This document shows positions 1 through 6,704 of a DNA stretch of 19,236 nt, piece after piece. Below the pieces are notes generated by a model. The model made no database searches and was not told where the DNA came from. It saw only the letters and a program-made list of their open reading frames with translations. Origin of the DNA: an uncultured Muribaculaceae bacterium (GTDB taxonomy: Bacteria > Bacteroidota > Bacteroidia > Bacteroidales > Muribaculaceae); assembly GCA_910577465.1 (NCBI GenBank), contig CAJTMM010000039.1, forward strand, positions 1 to 19,236, read 5' to 3'. Within the stretch, counting starts at the first letter, position 1. Each line of letters opens with the position of its first letter. The position numbers and the translations under genes were made by a program.

Positions 1-24
1 AACCGCCCGGGAATCCGGGCGGTT
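1..24 (+). terminator. Rho-independent terminator of an upstream gene
   Basis: A perfect 10-bp stem (AACCGCCCGG at 1-10, CCGGGCGGTT at 15-24) closes a 4-base loop GAAT. The T-rich stretch CTTTCGTGTTT follows. The gene it serves lies left of the window. The stem is symmetric enough to work in both directions, but the left flank cannot be seen. Confidence 0.75.
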
Positions 25-71
25 CTTTCGTGTTTATATTAGTAGTTGATTTTAACTTTTTATATAAAAAA

Positions 72-102
72 TGTGCAGTTGGATGAAAATTACGTATATT
101 TG
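72..102 (+). promoter_or_regulatory. Bacteroidetes-type promoter for the OmpA-family gene
   Basis: TATATTTG at 95-102 matches the Bacteroidetes -7 consensus TAnnTTTG. TGTG at 72-75 lies 19 bases upstream and matches the -33 TTTG box at three of four positions. Transcription would start near 106-107, giving a leader of about 31 bases before the ATG at 138. The surrounding DNA is strongly AT-rich, as expected for a highly expressed outer-membrane protein gene. Confidence 0.65.
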
Positions 103-137
103 CGCGAAATATATATGTCTAACAAAACTATCAATCA

Positions 138-1346
138 ATGAAAAAGATTGTACTTCTTGCAATCGTAGCCATGGGCATGATGACTGCTCAGGCTCAACAA
201 GCTTACAGACCGACTAACCTCGGATCCAATTGGTCAATAGGACTCGACGGTGGTGTTACCACACCGATGAAAAATCATGCATTCTTCGGTGATATGCGTG
301 GTGCTTTTGGTCTTCACGTTCAAAAACAACTTTCCCCCGTATTCGCACTCGGTTTTGAAGCTAATCTGGGTGTAAATACATCGTCGTGGAATGAAAAGAC
401 ATTCGATGGCGCACTGGGCAATCCTATTACAGTGCTCGGTCGTAGCACTACTGCTTTCGACAATATGTACATGGGTGCATACGCATCGTTCAACCTGTTC
501 AACCTTTTCGGTGGTTACAAGTGTGATGGTCGTTTCTTCGATATGGAACTTGTAGGCGGAGCCGGTTGGGGGCATGAATTCATGAACAAAATGGCATTCT
601 TCCCCTATAGTGTCAATGCACAGGACCAGAACTATTTCATGACAAAGGTAGGTTTGAACTTCAATTTCAATATCCTCAAGGAACTCACAGTATCGCTCAA
701 ACCATCTGTGGCTTTCAATATGACCGGTACAAACTACGATTGGCTTGATGTGGCTCAGACATCGGCTGCTTACGATAAGCGTCGTGCCACATTCAATTGC
801 ATGGTTGGTGTTACCTACAATTTTGGTCCCGGCTTTGAATGTGTCGATACCAAGAATCAGGGTGAACTCGATGCTTTGAATGCTAAAATCAACGCTCTCC
901 GTGGCGAACTCGATGCATGTCTCGCCGCTACAGCAGCTAATGAAGCACGTGCCAATGCCCTTGCGGCAGAACTTGCAGCATGCAAGAACCGCAAGCCTGA
1001 AGTAATCAAGGAAGTCAGCAACAATCTTTCAAGCGTACGCTACGTGTTCTATAAGATAGGTAGCTCAAAGATTACAGCCGACCAGCAGCCCAATGTGGAA
1101 ATGGTGGCAGCTTACCTCAAGAACCACAAAGACGCTAAGGTAGTAATCAAGGGTTATGCTTCTAAGGATGGTAATCTTGAGTTGAATCAGAAACTTGCAG
1201 CAGCACGTGCTGAATCAGTTAAGAATGACCTCGTGAAGAAGTACGGTATCGCCGAAAGCCGCATCAATGCCGAAGGCGAAGGTATCGGTGAGATGTTTAC
1301 CGAAGAATCCTGGAACCGTGTTTCCATTTGCACTATCGAAGACTAA
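138..1346 (+). CDS. OmpA-family outer-membrane beta-barrel protein
   Basis: A 402-residue outer-membrane protein likely to tie the outer membrane to peptidoglycan. Residues 1-20 are a classic signal peptide ending AQA-Q. Residues about 22-235 carry alternating aromatic and glycine-rich segments typical of a small beta-barrel. Residues about 242-290 form a charged, Ala/Leu-rich heptad linker, likely a coiled coil, with two cysteines. From residue 300 to the end is an OmpA C-terminal domain. It has the GYASKDGN loop and the RAESV helix, so Asp344 and Arg357 are the likely diaminopimelate-binding pair, and it ends with a WNRVSI strand. It has its own promoter and terminator, so it is monocistronic. 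Family members are abundant major porin-like proteins in Bacteroidales. The family call is firm, but the barrel's ligand or transport role is unknown. Confidence 0.92.
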   Translation: MKKIVLLAIVAMGMMTAQAQQAYRPTNLGSNWSIGLDGGVTTPMKNHAFFGDMRGAFGLHVQKQLSPVFALGFEANLGVNTSSWNEKTFDGALGNPITVLGRSTTAFDNMYMGAYASFNLFNLFGGYKCDGRFFDMELVGGAGWGHEFMNKMAFFPYSVNAQDQNYFMTKVGLNFNFNILKELTVSLKPSVAFNMTGTNYDWLDVAQTSAAYDKRRATFNCMVGVTYNFGPGFECVDTKNQGELDALNAKINALRGELDACLAATAANEARANALAAELAACKNRKPEVIKEVSNNLSSVRYVFYKIGSSKITADQQPNVEMVAAYLKNHKDAKVVIKGYASKDGNLELNQKLAAARAESVKNDLVKKYGIAESRINAEGEGIGEMFTEESWNRVSICTIED

Positions 1347-1370
1347 TCACTACGAATAGTAATACAGCAG

Positions 1371-1403
1371 CACTCCGCCGGTAGCTCATCGGCGGAGTGT
1401 TTT
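1371..1403 (+). terminator. Rho-independent terminator of the OmpA-family gene
   Basis: A perfect 10-bp stem (CACTCCGCCG at 1371-1380 with CGGCGGAGTG at 1390-1399) surrounds a 9-base loop, followed by TTTT at 1400-1403. It begins 24 bases after the stop codon and separates the porin-like gene from the nrnA unit. Confidence 0.85.
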
Positions 1404-1482
1404 GCATATATGTGTATAAACCTAATGAGTGTTAAATGTATGGCTATGTATAGATGGGCTTCACCGTGATGATATTTTTTTG

Positions 1483-1490
1483 TACATTTG
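1483..1490 (+). promoter_or_regulatory. -7 promoter box for the nrnA-glmM unit
   Basis: TACATTTG fits TAnnTTTG exactly. The -33 region (about 1460-1463, TTCA) is weak. Transcription would begin near 1494-1495, about 15 bases before the ATG at 1510. Any start codon upstream of this point would not be on the transcript, which fixes the nrnA start. Confidence 0.65.
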
Positions 1491-1509
1491 TAGCCGAAAG
1501 AATAGCATT

Positions 1510-2556
1510 ATGTTGAATCGAATAGTTGCGGACACTCAGATACAAGCCTTGTGTGACTTGGTAAACGGCAGCCGTAAGGTGGCTATCGTGTGCCACATGA
1601 CACCGGATGGCGATGCCATGGGGTCGAGCCTTTGCCTGTGGCATGTGCTTAAAGCCATGGGTAAGACAGCCTGTGTGGTCACTCCCGATTGTCCGCCGGA
1701 ATCCATGATGTTTCTTCCCGGAGCCGACAAGGTGCTTATATCGTCGTATAATCCTGAGCGAGCCCGGTATGTATTGGGTGGGTCGGACTTGATATTCTGT
1801 CTGGATTTCAACGACCTGAAGCGAATAGACCGAACCGCTCCTATGGTGGCGGATTCCAAAGCAAGGCGTATAGTCGTGGACCATCATCTAAATCCTTCCA
1901 TTGATGCCGATGTGCTCATATCGCACCCTGAGAAATCGTCGACATGTGCGCTACTGTATATGGTTCTGTCGCAGGCAGGATGGAGCGATTTTATTGGGAA
2001 AGAGGCTGCTGAATGCTGTTGTACCGGCATGATGACCGATACCGGGAACTTTTCATATAATTCCAATGATGCCGATTTGTATGAGATATTGGCGCAATTG
2101 GTGGCGAAAGGTGTGGACAAGGACGCTATATATACGAGGGTGTTCAACACTAACAGTGTGGAACGGCTGCGTATAATGGGATATTCGCAATATGCCAAGA
2201 TGCAGTTGCTGCCTGAGCATCGCGCTGCATTGATAACGCTTTCGCGCGAAGAATTGAATGAATTCAATTACAAGAAGGGTGATACCGAAGCTTTGGTTAA
2301 TGTACCGCTGAGTATCCCTGAAATCGTGTACTCGATATATTTGCGTGAGGATGAACCGAACTATGTGAAAGTGTCCATGCGCAGTAAGGGTGACTTTTCA
2401 GTGAAAGATATCTGTGAGAGACATTTTGGCGGCGGCGGTCATCGCAATGCAGCCGGCGGTGAAGTTCATGCCGGACTTGACGAAGCTTTGAATAAAGTGC
2501 TGGAGGTGCTGCCGATTTACGACCCGATGCTTCCCGCTAATGATGAAATAGATTAA
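1510..2556 (+). CDS. nrnA: DHH/DHHA1 phosphoesterase, NrnA-like (oligoribonuclease / pAp phosphatase)
   Basis: A 348-residue cytoplasmic Mn-dependent phosphoesterase. NrnA-type enzymes degrade nano-RNAs or dephosphorylate 3'-phosphoadenosine 5'-phosphate. Related DHH-DHHA1 enzymes cleave cyclic-dinucleotide products, so the exact substrate is uncertain. The DHH domain has all metal motifs: His29 with Asp33 and Asp35 (HMTPDGDAMGS), Asp99 (CLDFND), Asp124-His125-His126 (VVDHHLNPS) and Asp177 (MTDTGNFSYN). The DHHA1 substrate-binding motif GGGGHRNAAGG is at 307-317. The frame stays open to an ATG at 1429, but the extra 27 residues lie upstream of the -7 box at 1483-1490 and resemble nothing. The usual family start is just before the first strand, so I chose 1510. 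It leads a compact operon, with 25 bases to the next gene. Confidence 0.9.
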   Translation: MLNRIVADTQIQALCDLVNGSRKVAIVCHMTPDGDAMGSSLCLWHVLKAMGKTACVVTPDCPPESMMFLPGADKVLISSYNPERARYVLGGSDLIFCLDFNDLKRIDRTAPMVADSKARRIVVDHHLNPSIDADVLISHPEKSSTCALLYMVLSQAGWSDFIGKEAAECCCTGMMTDTGNFSYNSNDADLYEILAQLVAKGVDKDAIYTRVFNTNSVERLRIMGYSQYAKMQLLPEHRAALITLSREELNEFNYKKGDTEALVNVPLSIPEIVYSIYLREDEPNYVKVSMRSKGDFSVKDICERHFGGGGHRNAAGGEVHAGLDEALNKVLEVLPIYDPMLPANDEID

Positions 2557-2581
2557 ATATACAGTTTTACATAAAGATACG

Positions 2582-3157
2582 ATGAAGATAATATTTAAGA
2601 TAATTGCCATGATGGCATTCGGCCTTGTAACAATGCAATCGTGTGAGAGTGGCAAAAGCTACGCCGAGTTGCTAAATGATGAGAACAAGGCGGTGAACCG
2701 TTTTCTTGCCGACCATCGTGTGGAGCGCAGCATACCCGCCGATACGGTATTTGAGACAGGTCCCGATGCACCATATTATTGTCTTGACGACGAAGGCAAC
2801 ATATATATGCAGGTGCTTAATCCCGGAACCGGAGAGAAAGTTAAGGATGACCAGGTTGTGTACTTCCGCTTCATGCGCTACAATCTGTATTACTATCCAT
2901 GGACTGATGAGGAATTTGATTTGATAGGTGAAGGTAATCAGGATAATATGACTGAAAGCCCCACATCATTCCGTTTCCAGAATTATACTCTGCCCTCTTC
3001 TTCGCAATGGGGATCCGGCATACAGTTGCCGTTGGAGTTCCTGCCTTTGGATTGCGATATCAATCTTGTAATCAAGTCGCAATATGGTTGGACAAGTGAG
3101 ATTTCCTATGTGCAGCCTTACCTGTATCATATACGTTATTACAAGAGTCAGATTTGA
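2582..3157 (+). CDS. DUF4827-family lipoprotein with FKBP-like character
   Basis: A 191-residue predicted lipoprotein. A hydrophobic N-terminal segment ends at Cys21 (context TMQSC, a loose lipobox), followed by a short polar region. The segment near residues 80-100 (LNPGTGEKVKDDQVVYFRF) resembles the opening strand of FKBP-type peptidyl-prolyl isomerases, which is how I understand the DUF4827 family to be built. The middle is rich in aromatic residues. Enzymatic activity is not established and I cannot identify a complete isomerase active site. It sits between nrnA (25 bases upstream) and glmM (30 bases downstream) in one transcript, so a periplasmic or envelope role alongside wall synthesis is plausible. 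The family call is from memory of the motif pattern. Confidence 0.75.
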   Translation: MKIIFKIIAMMAFGLVTMQSCESGKSYAELLNDENKAVNRFLADHRVERSIPADTVFETGPDAPYYCLDDEGNIYMQVLNPGTGEKVKDDQVVYFRFMRYNLYYYPWTDEEFDLIGEGNQDNMTESPTSFRFQNYTLPSSSQWGSGIQLPLEFLPLDCDINLVIKSQYGWTSEISYVQPYLYHIRYYKSQI

Positions 3158-3187
3158 GAATATTGAATCATATTATACCAAACAGAT

Positions 3188-4579
3188 ATGTCACTCATTA
3201 AATCCATTTCAGGTATTCGCGGTACTATAGGTGGTGCGCCTGCCGAAGGTTTGTCTCCCCTTGATATAGTTAAATTTACGGCTGCTTATGCCACATTTAT
3301 CCGAAAGAATGCTCCGGCTGAAACCAACAATCTTATAGTGGTGGGGCGCGATGCCCGTCTGTCGGGACCTATGGTGAGCGGTATTGTTGTATCGACGCTT
3401 TGTGCTATGGGGTTCGATGTCGTGAATATCGGTCTTGCATCCACTCCTACAACTGAAATAGCTGTGGTTGCCGAAAATGCTGCCGGCGGCATAATTATCA
3501 CGGCAAGCCATAATCCGGTTCAATGGAATGCGCTTAAGCTTCTGAACAGCCGTGGTGAGTTTCTTAATGACGCTGAAGGCAAAGAGGTGTTGCGTATCGC
3601 CGATGAAGAGGGCTACACTTTTGCCGAAGTGATGGATTTGGGTCATGAATATATCAACGATACATACAATCGCCGCCATATTGAGCAGGTTCTTGCATTG
3701 GACTTGGTGGATGTGAAGGCTATAGCTGAAGCAGGTTTTACCGTAGCTGTCGATGCGGTTAACTCTGTGGGCGGTGTCGTTATCCCGCAGCTTCTGCGTG
3801 CACTCGGTGTGAAAAACATCATAGAACTTAACTGCGAGGCTACAGGTAAATTCGCTCATACTCCGGAGCCAATACCTGAAAATCTTACTCAGATTTCTGA
3901 TTTGATGCGTTCAGGCAGAGCTGATGTCGGATTCGTCGTAGACCCTGATGTTGACCGTCTTGCCATAGTTATGGAAAATGGTGAGATGTTTGTTGAGGAA
4001 TACACACTTGTGGCGGTTGCCGATTATGTGTTGTCACATACTCCCGGTGCCACTGTTTCAAATCTCAGTTCGTCGCGTGCGTTGCGGGATGTAACTAATG
4101 CTCATGGGTGTACTTATTCGGCTTCTGCCGTCGGTGAGGTAAATGTGACTACCGAGATGAAACGAACCGGTGCCGTGATAGGCGGTGAAGGTAATGGTGG
4201 CGTGATATATCCTGCCGCACACTATGGCAGAGATGCATTGGTGGGAGTGGCATTGTTCCTTACCCTGCTTGCTAAGAGCGGTAAGAAAGTGAGCGAACTT
4301 AAAGCCGGCTATCCAGCCTATGCCATTGCTAAAAATAAGATTGAACTCACTCCCGATATTGATGTCGATGCTATCCTTGAGGAAGTGAAACGTCAGTATG
4401 CCGATGAGAAGGTTACAGATATTGATGGCGTGAAGATTGACTTTGCCGATAGCTGGGTGCATCTGCGCAAATCCAACACGGAGCCAATAATCCGTATATA
4501 TTCTGAAGCGGCAACCATGGAACAAGCCGATGCCCTTGCCGAGAAAATCAAGGGTGTGGTGTTAAGTATGGCTAAGTGA
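3188..4579 (+). CDS. glmM: Phosphoglucosamine mutase (alpha-D-phosphohexomutase family)
   Basis: A 463-residue cytoplasmic enzyme interconverting glucosamine-6-phosphate and glucosamine-1-phosphate on the way to UDP-GlcNAc, the precursor of peptidoglycan and lipid A. All four family loops are present: the phosphoserine loop TASHNP with catalytic Ser107, the metal loop DPDVDR at 252-257, the sugar-binding loop GEGNGG at 333-338 and the phosphate-binding loop RKSNTEP at 427-433. The N-terminus SGIRGTIGG and the DPDxDR metal loop, rather than the E. coli form, place it in the branch shared with archaeal-type phosphomannomutase/phosphoglucomutase enzymes. Phosphomannomutase activity is therefore a real alternative. 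Bacteroidales usually carry this branch as their GlmM. Its TGA stop overlaps the GTG start of the next gene by 4 bases, which points to coupled translation. Confidence 0.88.
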   Translation: MSLIKSISGIRGTIGGAPAEGLSPLDIVKFTAAYATFIRKNAPAETNNLIVVGRDARLSGPMVSGIVVSTLCAMGFDVVNIGLASTPTTEIAVVAENAAGGIIITASHNPVQWNALKLLNSRGEFLNDAEGKEVLRIADEEGYTFAEVMDLGHEYINDTYNRRHIEQVLALDLVDVKAIAEAGFTVAVDAVNSVGGVVIPQLLRALGVKNIIELNCEATGKFAHTPEPIPENLTQISDLMRSGRADVGFVVDPDVDRLAIVMENGEMFVEEYTLVAVADYVLSHTPGATVSNLSSSRALRDVTNAHGCTYSASAVGEVNVTTEMKRTGAVIGGEGNGGVIYPAAHYGRDALVGVALFLTLLAKSGKKVSELKAGYPAYAIAKNKIELTPDIDVDAILEEVKRQYADEKVTDIDGVKIDFADSWVHLRKSNTEPIIRIYSEAATMEQADALAEKIKGVVLSMAK

Positions 4580-5535
4580 GACGGGTAACTAAAATATTAG
4601 CAATATTGATGACCTGCCTTGGCGGGTCATCAGTTTATGTGGCAGCAGAATCAGAGGATTATGCACTTGTTACGGTGGCAGCGGCGTCAATGCGCTCGGA
4701 GCCGTCCAATGCTTCGGAACTTGAAACGCAGGCCGCGTACGGTACGCCGCTTCGTGTCATGGGACGTGAGGGTGAATGGCTGAGAGTTGTTACTCCCGAA
4801 GATTACAATGCTTATGTCAACGAGAGTGCGGTTGCACTGATGGATTCTGCCGCTATGGCGCGTTGGCGGCAGTCTGACCGTCTTATTATTACGGCTCTTC
4901 ATCCGGTTACTGCCATCAGCGATACACTACGCTGCGATTCGCCACGCAGTGCGGTATTCGACATGACCCTTGGCACGATAGTTGAGGGGCGTATCTCTCC
5001 CGGTGCGAAGTTTACCGAAGTTTTGTTGCCTGACGGGCGCAAGGGATATGTGGAAGTTTCATCGCTTGCCGATTTTAGTGCTTGGAGCAGACGGGATGTG
5101 TCGGTGGAGGATATTGTCAATGCTGCTTATTCTATGAATGGAGTGACATATCTTTGGGGCGGAACCACACCGAAAGCCATAGACTGTTCCGGCTTGACAA
5201 AAGTATGCTATTTTGCCGCAGGGCTTATATTGCCGCGTAATGCCTCGCAACAGGCTCGATGTGGCAGGGTTCTTGCAACGGATAATTTAGCGGATTTGAG
5301 CAAGGGTGATCTGCTGTTTTTTGGCGATGGTGATGGCGAGCGCATAACTCATGTGGGTTTATATGACAGCGATGGAGCGCTGATTCATGCTTCAGGCCGC
5401 GTATCCGTGGCGAGTCTGGATGAAGATAGTCCGCTTTACCTACCGAGAAAAGTGCTTCGTGCGGTACGCATAATAGGTGAACCGCAAGGAGAGGTACCGG
5501 TAGTGCATGTGGCTTCCCATCCATGGTATTTTTAA
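4576..5535 (+). CDS. SH3-domain NlpC/P60 (C40) peptidoglycan peptidase
   Basis: A 319-residue exported cell-wall peptidase, probably cutting the gamma-D-Glu to diamino-acid bond in stem peptides, as the YkfC-like Bacteroides enzymes do. A GTG start overlaps the glmM stop (GTGA, 4576-4579). Residues 1-24 form a signal peptide ending near VAAES. Two bacterial SH3-like regions follow (about 29-90 and 103-166), the first with EGEWLRV and YVNES motifs. The NlpC/P60 domain covers about 175-298 with catalytic Cys204 (AIDCSGL), His259 (THVGLY) and a polar third residue, His271 (LIHASG). An alternative in-frame ATG at 4609 would cut off the positively charged part of the signal peptide, so the GTG start is better. 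Coupling to glmM links wall precursor synthesis to wall trimming or recycling. Confidence 0.9.
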   Translation: MRRVTKILAILMTCLGGSSVYVAAESEDYALVTVAAASMRSEPSNASELETQAAYGTPLRVMGREGEWLRVVTPEDYNAYVNESAVALMDSAAMARWRQSDRLIITALHPVTAISDTLRCDSPRSAVFDMTLGTIVEGRISPGAKFTEVLLPDGRKGYVEVSSLADFSAWSRRDVSVEDIVNAAYSMNGVTYLWGGTTPKAIDCSGLTKVCYFAAGLILPRNASQQARCGRVLATDNLADLSKGDLLFFGDGDGERITHVGLYDSDGALIHASGRVSVASLDEDSPLYLPRKVLRAVRIIGEPQGEVPVVHVASHPWYF

Positions 5536-5611
5536 ACTATCGTTTCCTGCAACTTGTTTATAAAATAAGTATTATATGAAAATCTCCCAATACTAACTAA
5601 TTATTTAACAG

Positions 5612-6490
5612 ATGATTCTTATGAAAACAAACCAAATTTTAGTGGTGCTGTTGACAGCAGTGGCATTGATGCTTGGCGGATGCGTGAGCAAGAAGAAATA
5701 TGTGGCATTACAGGATCAGTATGATGCCTTGTCTAAGGATTACAACGCCGCGCAATTGGCGTTGACCGAAAGCCGTGCCAACCATAAGAGTATCGAAGCC
5801 ATGCTTGCCGAGGCTCGTCGCAACAATGCCGATTTGAAAAAAGACTATGCCGCTCTCCAGGGTAATCTGGCAAAGAGTCTTGAACAGAATTCGCAAGGTA
5901 ATGTGAACATCTCCAAGTTGGTGGACGAAATCAATGCTTCCAACAAGTATATCAAGCAGCTTGTGGATGCCAAGTCGAAGAGTGATTCGCTGAATATGGT
6001 ATTGACCAACAATCTTACCCGATCTCTTTCACGTGATGATCTCAAGGATGTGGACATCAAGGTGCTCAAAGGCGTGGTATACATATCTTTGGCCGATAAC
6101 ATGCTGTTCCGTTCCGGAAGCTATGAGGTGAGCGATCGTGCAATGGAGATTCTTGGCAAGATAGCGAAGATTATCAAGGATTATAACAGTTACGATGTGC
6201 TTGTAGAAGGCAACACCGACAATGTGCCTATCTCGCGTACCAATATCCGTAACAACTGGGACTTGTCGGCACTGCGTGCTTCGTCGGTGGTGCAGGTGCT
6301 TCAAAACCGTTTCGGTGTGAATCCCTCGCGGCTTACAGCGGGAGGTCGTGGTGAATATAATCCCTTGGCATCCAATGACAGCGACTATGGACGTCAGCAG
6401 AATCGCCGTACCGAAATCATCATCACGCCGAGCCTTGACCAATTCATGGATTTGATAGACAAAGCTCCTGATGCTGATGGCGATAAGTAG
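5612..6490 (+). CDS. OmpA-domain lipoprotein with N-terminal coiled coil
   Basis: A 292-residue lipoprotein predicted to bind peptidoglycan. The signal peptide ends in a strong lipobox LGGC (Cys24 counted from this start). Residues about 28-130 are charged and heptad-like, with Lys, Gln and Glu runs suggesting a long coiled-coil stalk. The C-terminal OmpA domain (about 150-282) has all family landmarks: NTDNVPI, NWDLSALRA, RLTAGGRGEYNP and NRRTEIII. It resembles YiaD/MotB-type anchoring proteins. Starting at the inner ATG (5621, MKTNQ) gives an equally good lipoprotein signal, and no Shine-Dalgarno sequence separates the two. The 76-base gap from the peptidase gene holds no clear terminator, so it may be the last gene of that unit. 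A strong terminator follows. Confidence 0.9.
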   Translation: MILMKTNQILVVLLTAVALMLGGCVSKKKYVALQDQYDALSKDYNAAQLALTESRANHKSIEAMLAEARRNNADLKKDYAALQGNLAKSLEQNSQGNVNISKLVDEINASNKYIKQLVDAKSKSDSLNMVLTNNLTRSLSRDDLKDVDIKVLKGVVYISLADNMLFRSGSYEVSDRAMEILGKIAKIIKDYNSYDVLVEGNTDNVPISRTNIRNNWDLSALRASSVVQVLQNRFGVNPSRLTAGGRGEYNPLASNDSDYGRQQNRRTEIIITPSLDQFMDLIDKAPDADGDK

Positions 6491-6529
6491 CCGAATAAAT
6501 CTGCAATAACAGATTATACCATACTGATG

Positions 6530-6563
6530 GAAAGCCGGGATGCGGTTACGCATTCCGGCTTTC
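6530..6563 (+). terminator. Rho-independent terminator after the OmpA-domain lipoprotein
   Basis: A 15-bp stem (6530-6544 with 6549-6563) has a single G-T wobble and a GTTA loop. The A-run at the base (GAAAGCC) pairs with the GGCTTTC run, the usual way the U-tract is built into the stem in this group. It ends the nrnA-to-OmpA block. The rest of the gap up to the ileS promoter shows nothing recognisable apart from the heptamer repeat. Confidence 0.85.
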
Positions 6564-6636
6564 GTGTGTCAAGGAGTGGTGGACAGTACGATTATTCCAT
6601 ATTATTCAGTGACTTTGAGGAGAATTAAGTGTATAA

Positions 6637-6657
6637 CCTAATTCCTAATTCCTAATT
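6637..6657 (+). repeat. Three tandem copies of the heptamer CCTAATT
   Basis: CCTAATT is repeated three times without interruption, ending 6 bases before the -7 box of ileS. It occupies the spacer and -33 region of that promoter. A 10-base stretch of it (ATTCCTAATT) recurs in inverted orientation at 19128-19137. Confidence 0.85.
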
Positions 6658-6663
6658 GTTTGC

Positions 6664-6671
6664 TATCTTTG
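6664..6671 (+). promoter_or_regulatory. -7 promoter box for the ileS unit
   Basis: TATCTTTG fits TAnnTTTG. Transcription would start near 6675, giving a leader of about 30 bases before the ATG at 6705. No good -33 TTTG is visible at 19-20 bases spacing, because that position falls inside the heptamer repeat. I see no T-box-like leader, and the leader is too short to hold one. Confidence 0.65.
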
Positions 6672-6704
6672 CAAAAAATATTGTTTGAATAAAAACACGG
6701 TTGC

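Noticed and set aside
1429..1509. 27-residue N-terminal extension of the NrnA-like protein
   Set aside because: The -7 box at 1483-1490 would start RNA downstream of this ATG, and the extension resembles no family start.
3209..3859. 216-residue open frame on the minus strand within glmM
   Set aside because: It is antisense to intact catalytic motifs of glmM, is rich in Cys and His, and has no domain pattern.
6637..6657. Possible CRISPR-like array
   Set aside because: There are only three 7-base copies with no spacers and no cas genes anywhere in the window.
6491..6704. Possible T-box or other riboswitch before ileS
   Set aside because: The predicted leader is only about 30 bases, and the upstream hairpin is the terminator of the preceding gene. 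No specifier or antiterminator structure is present.
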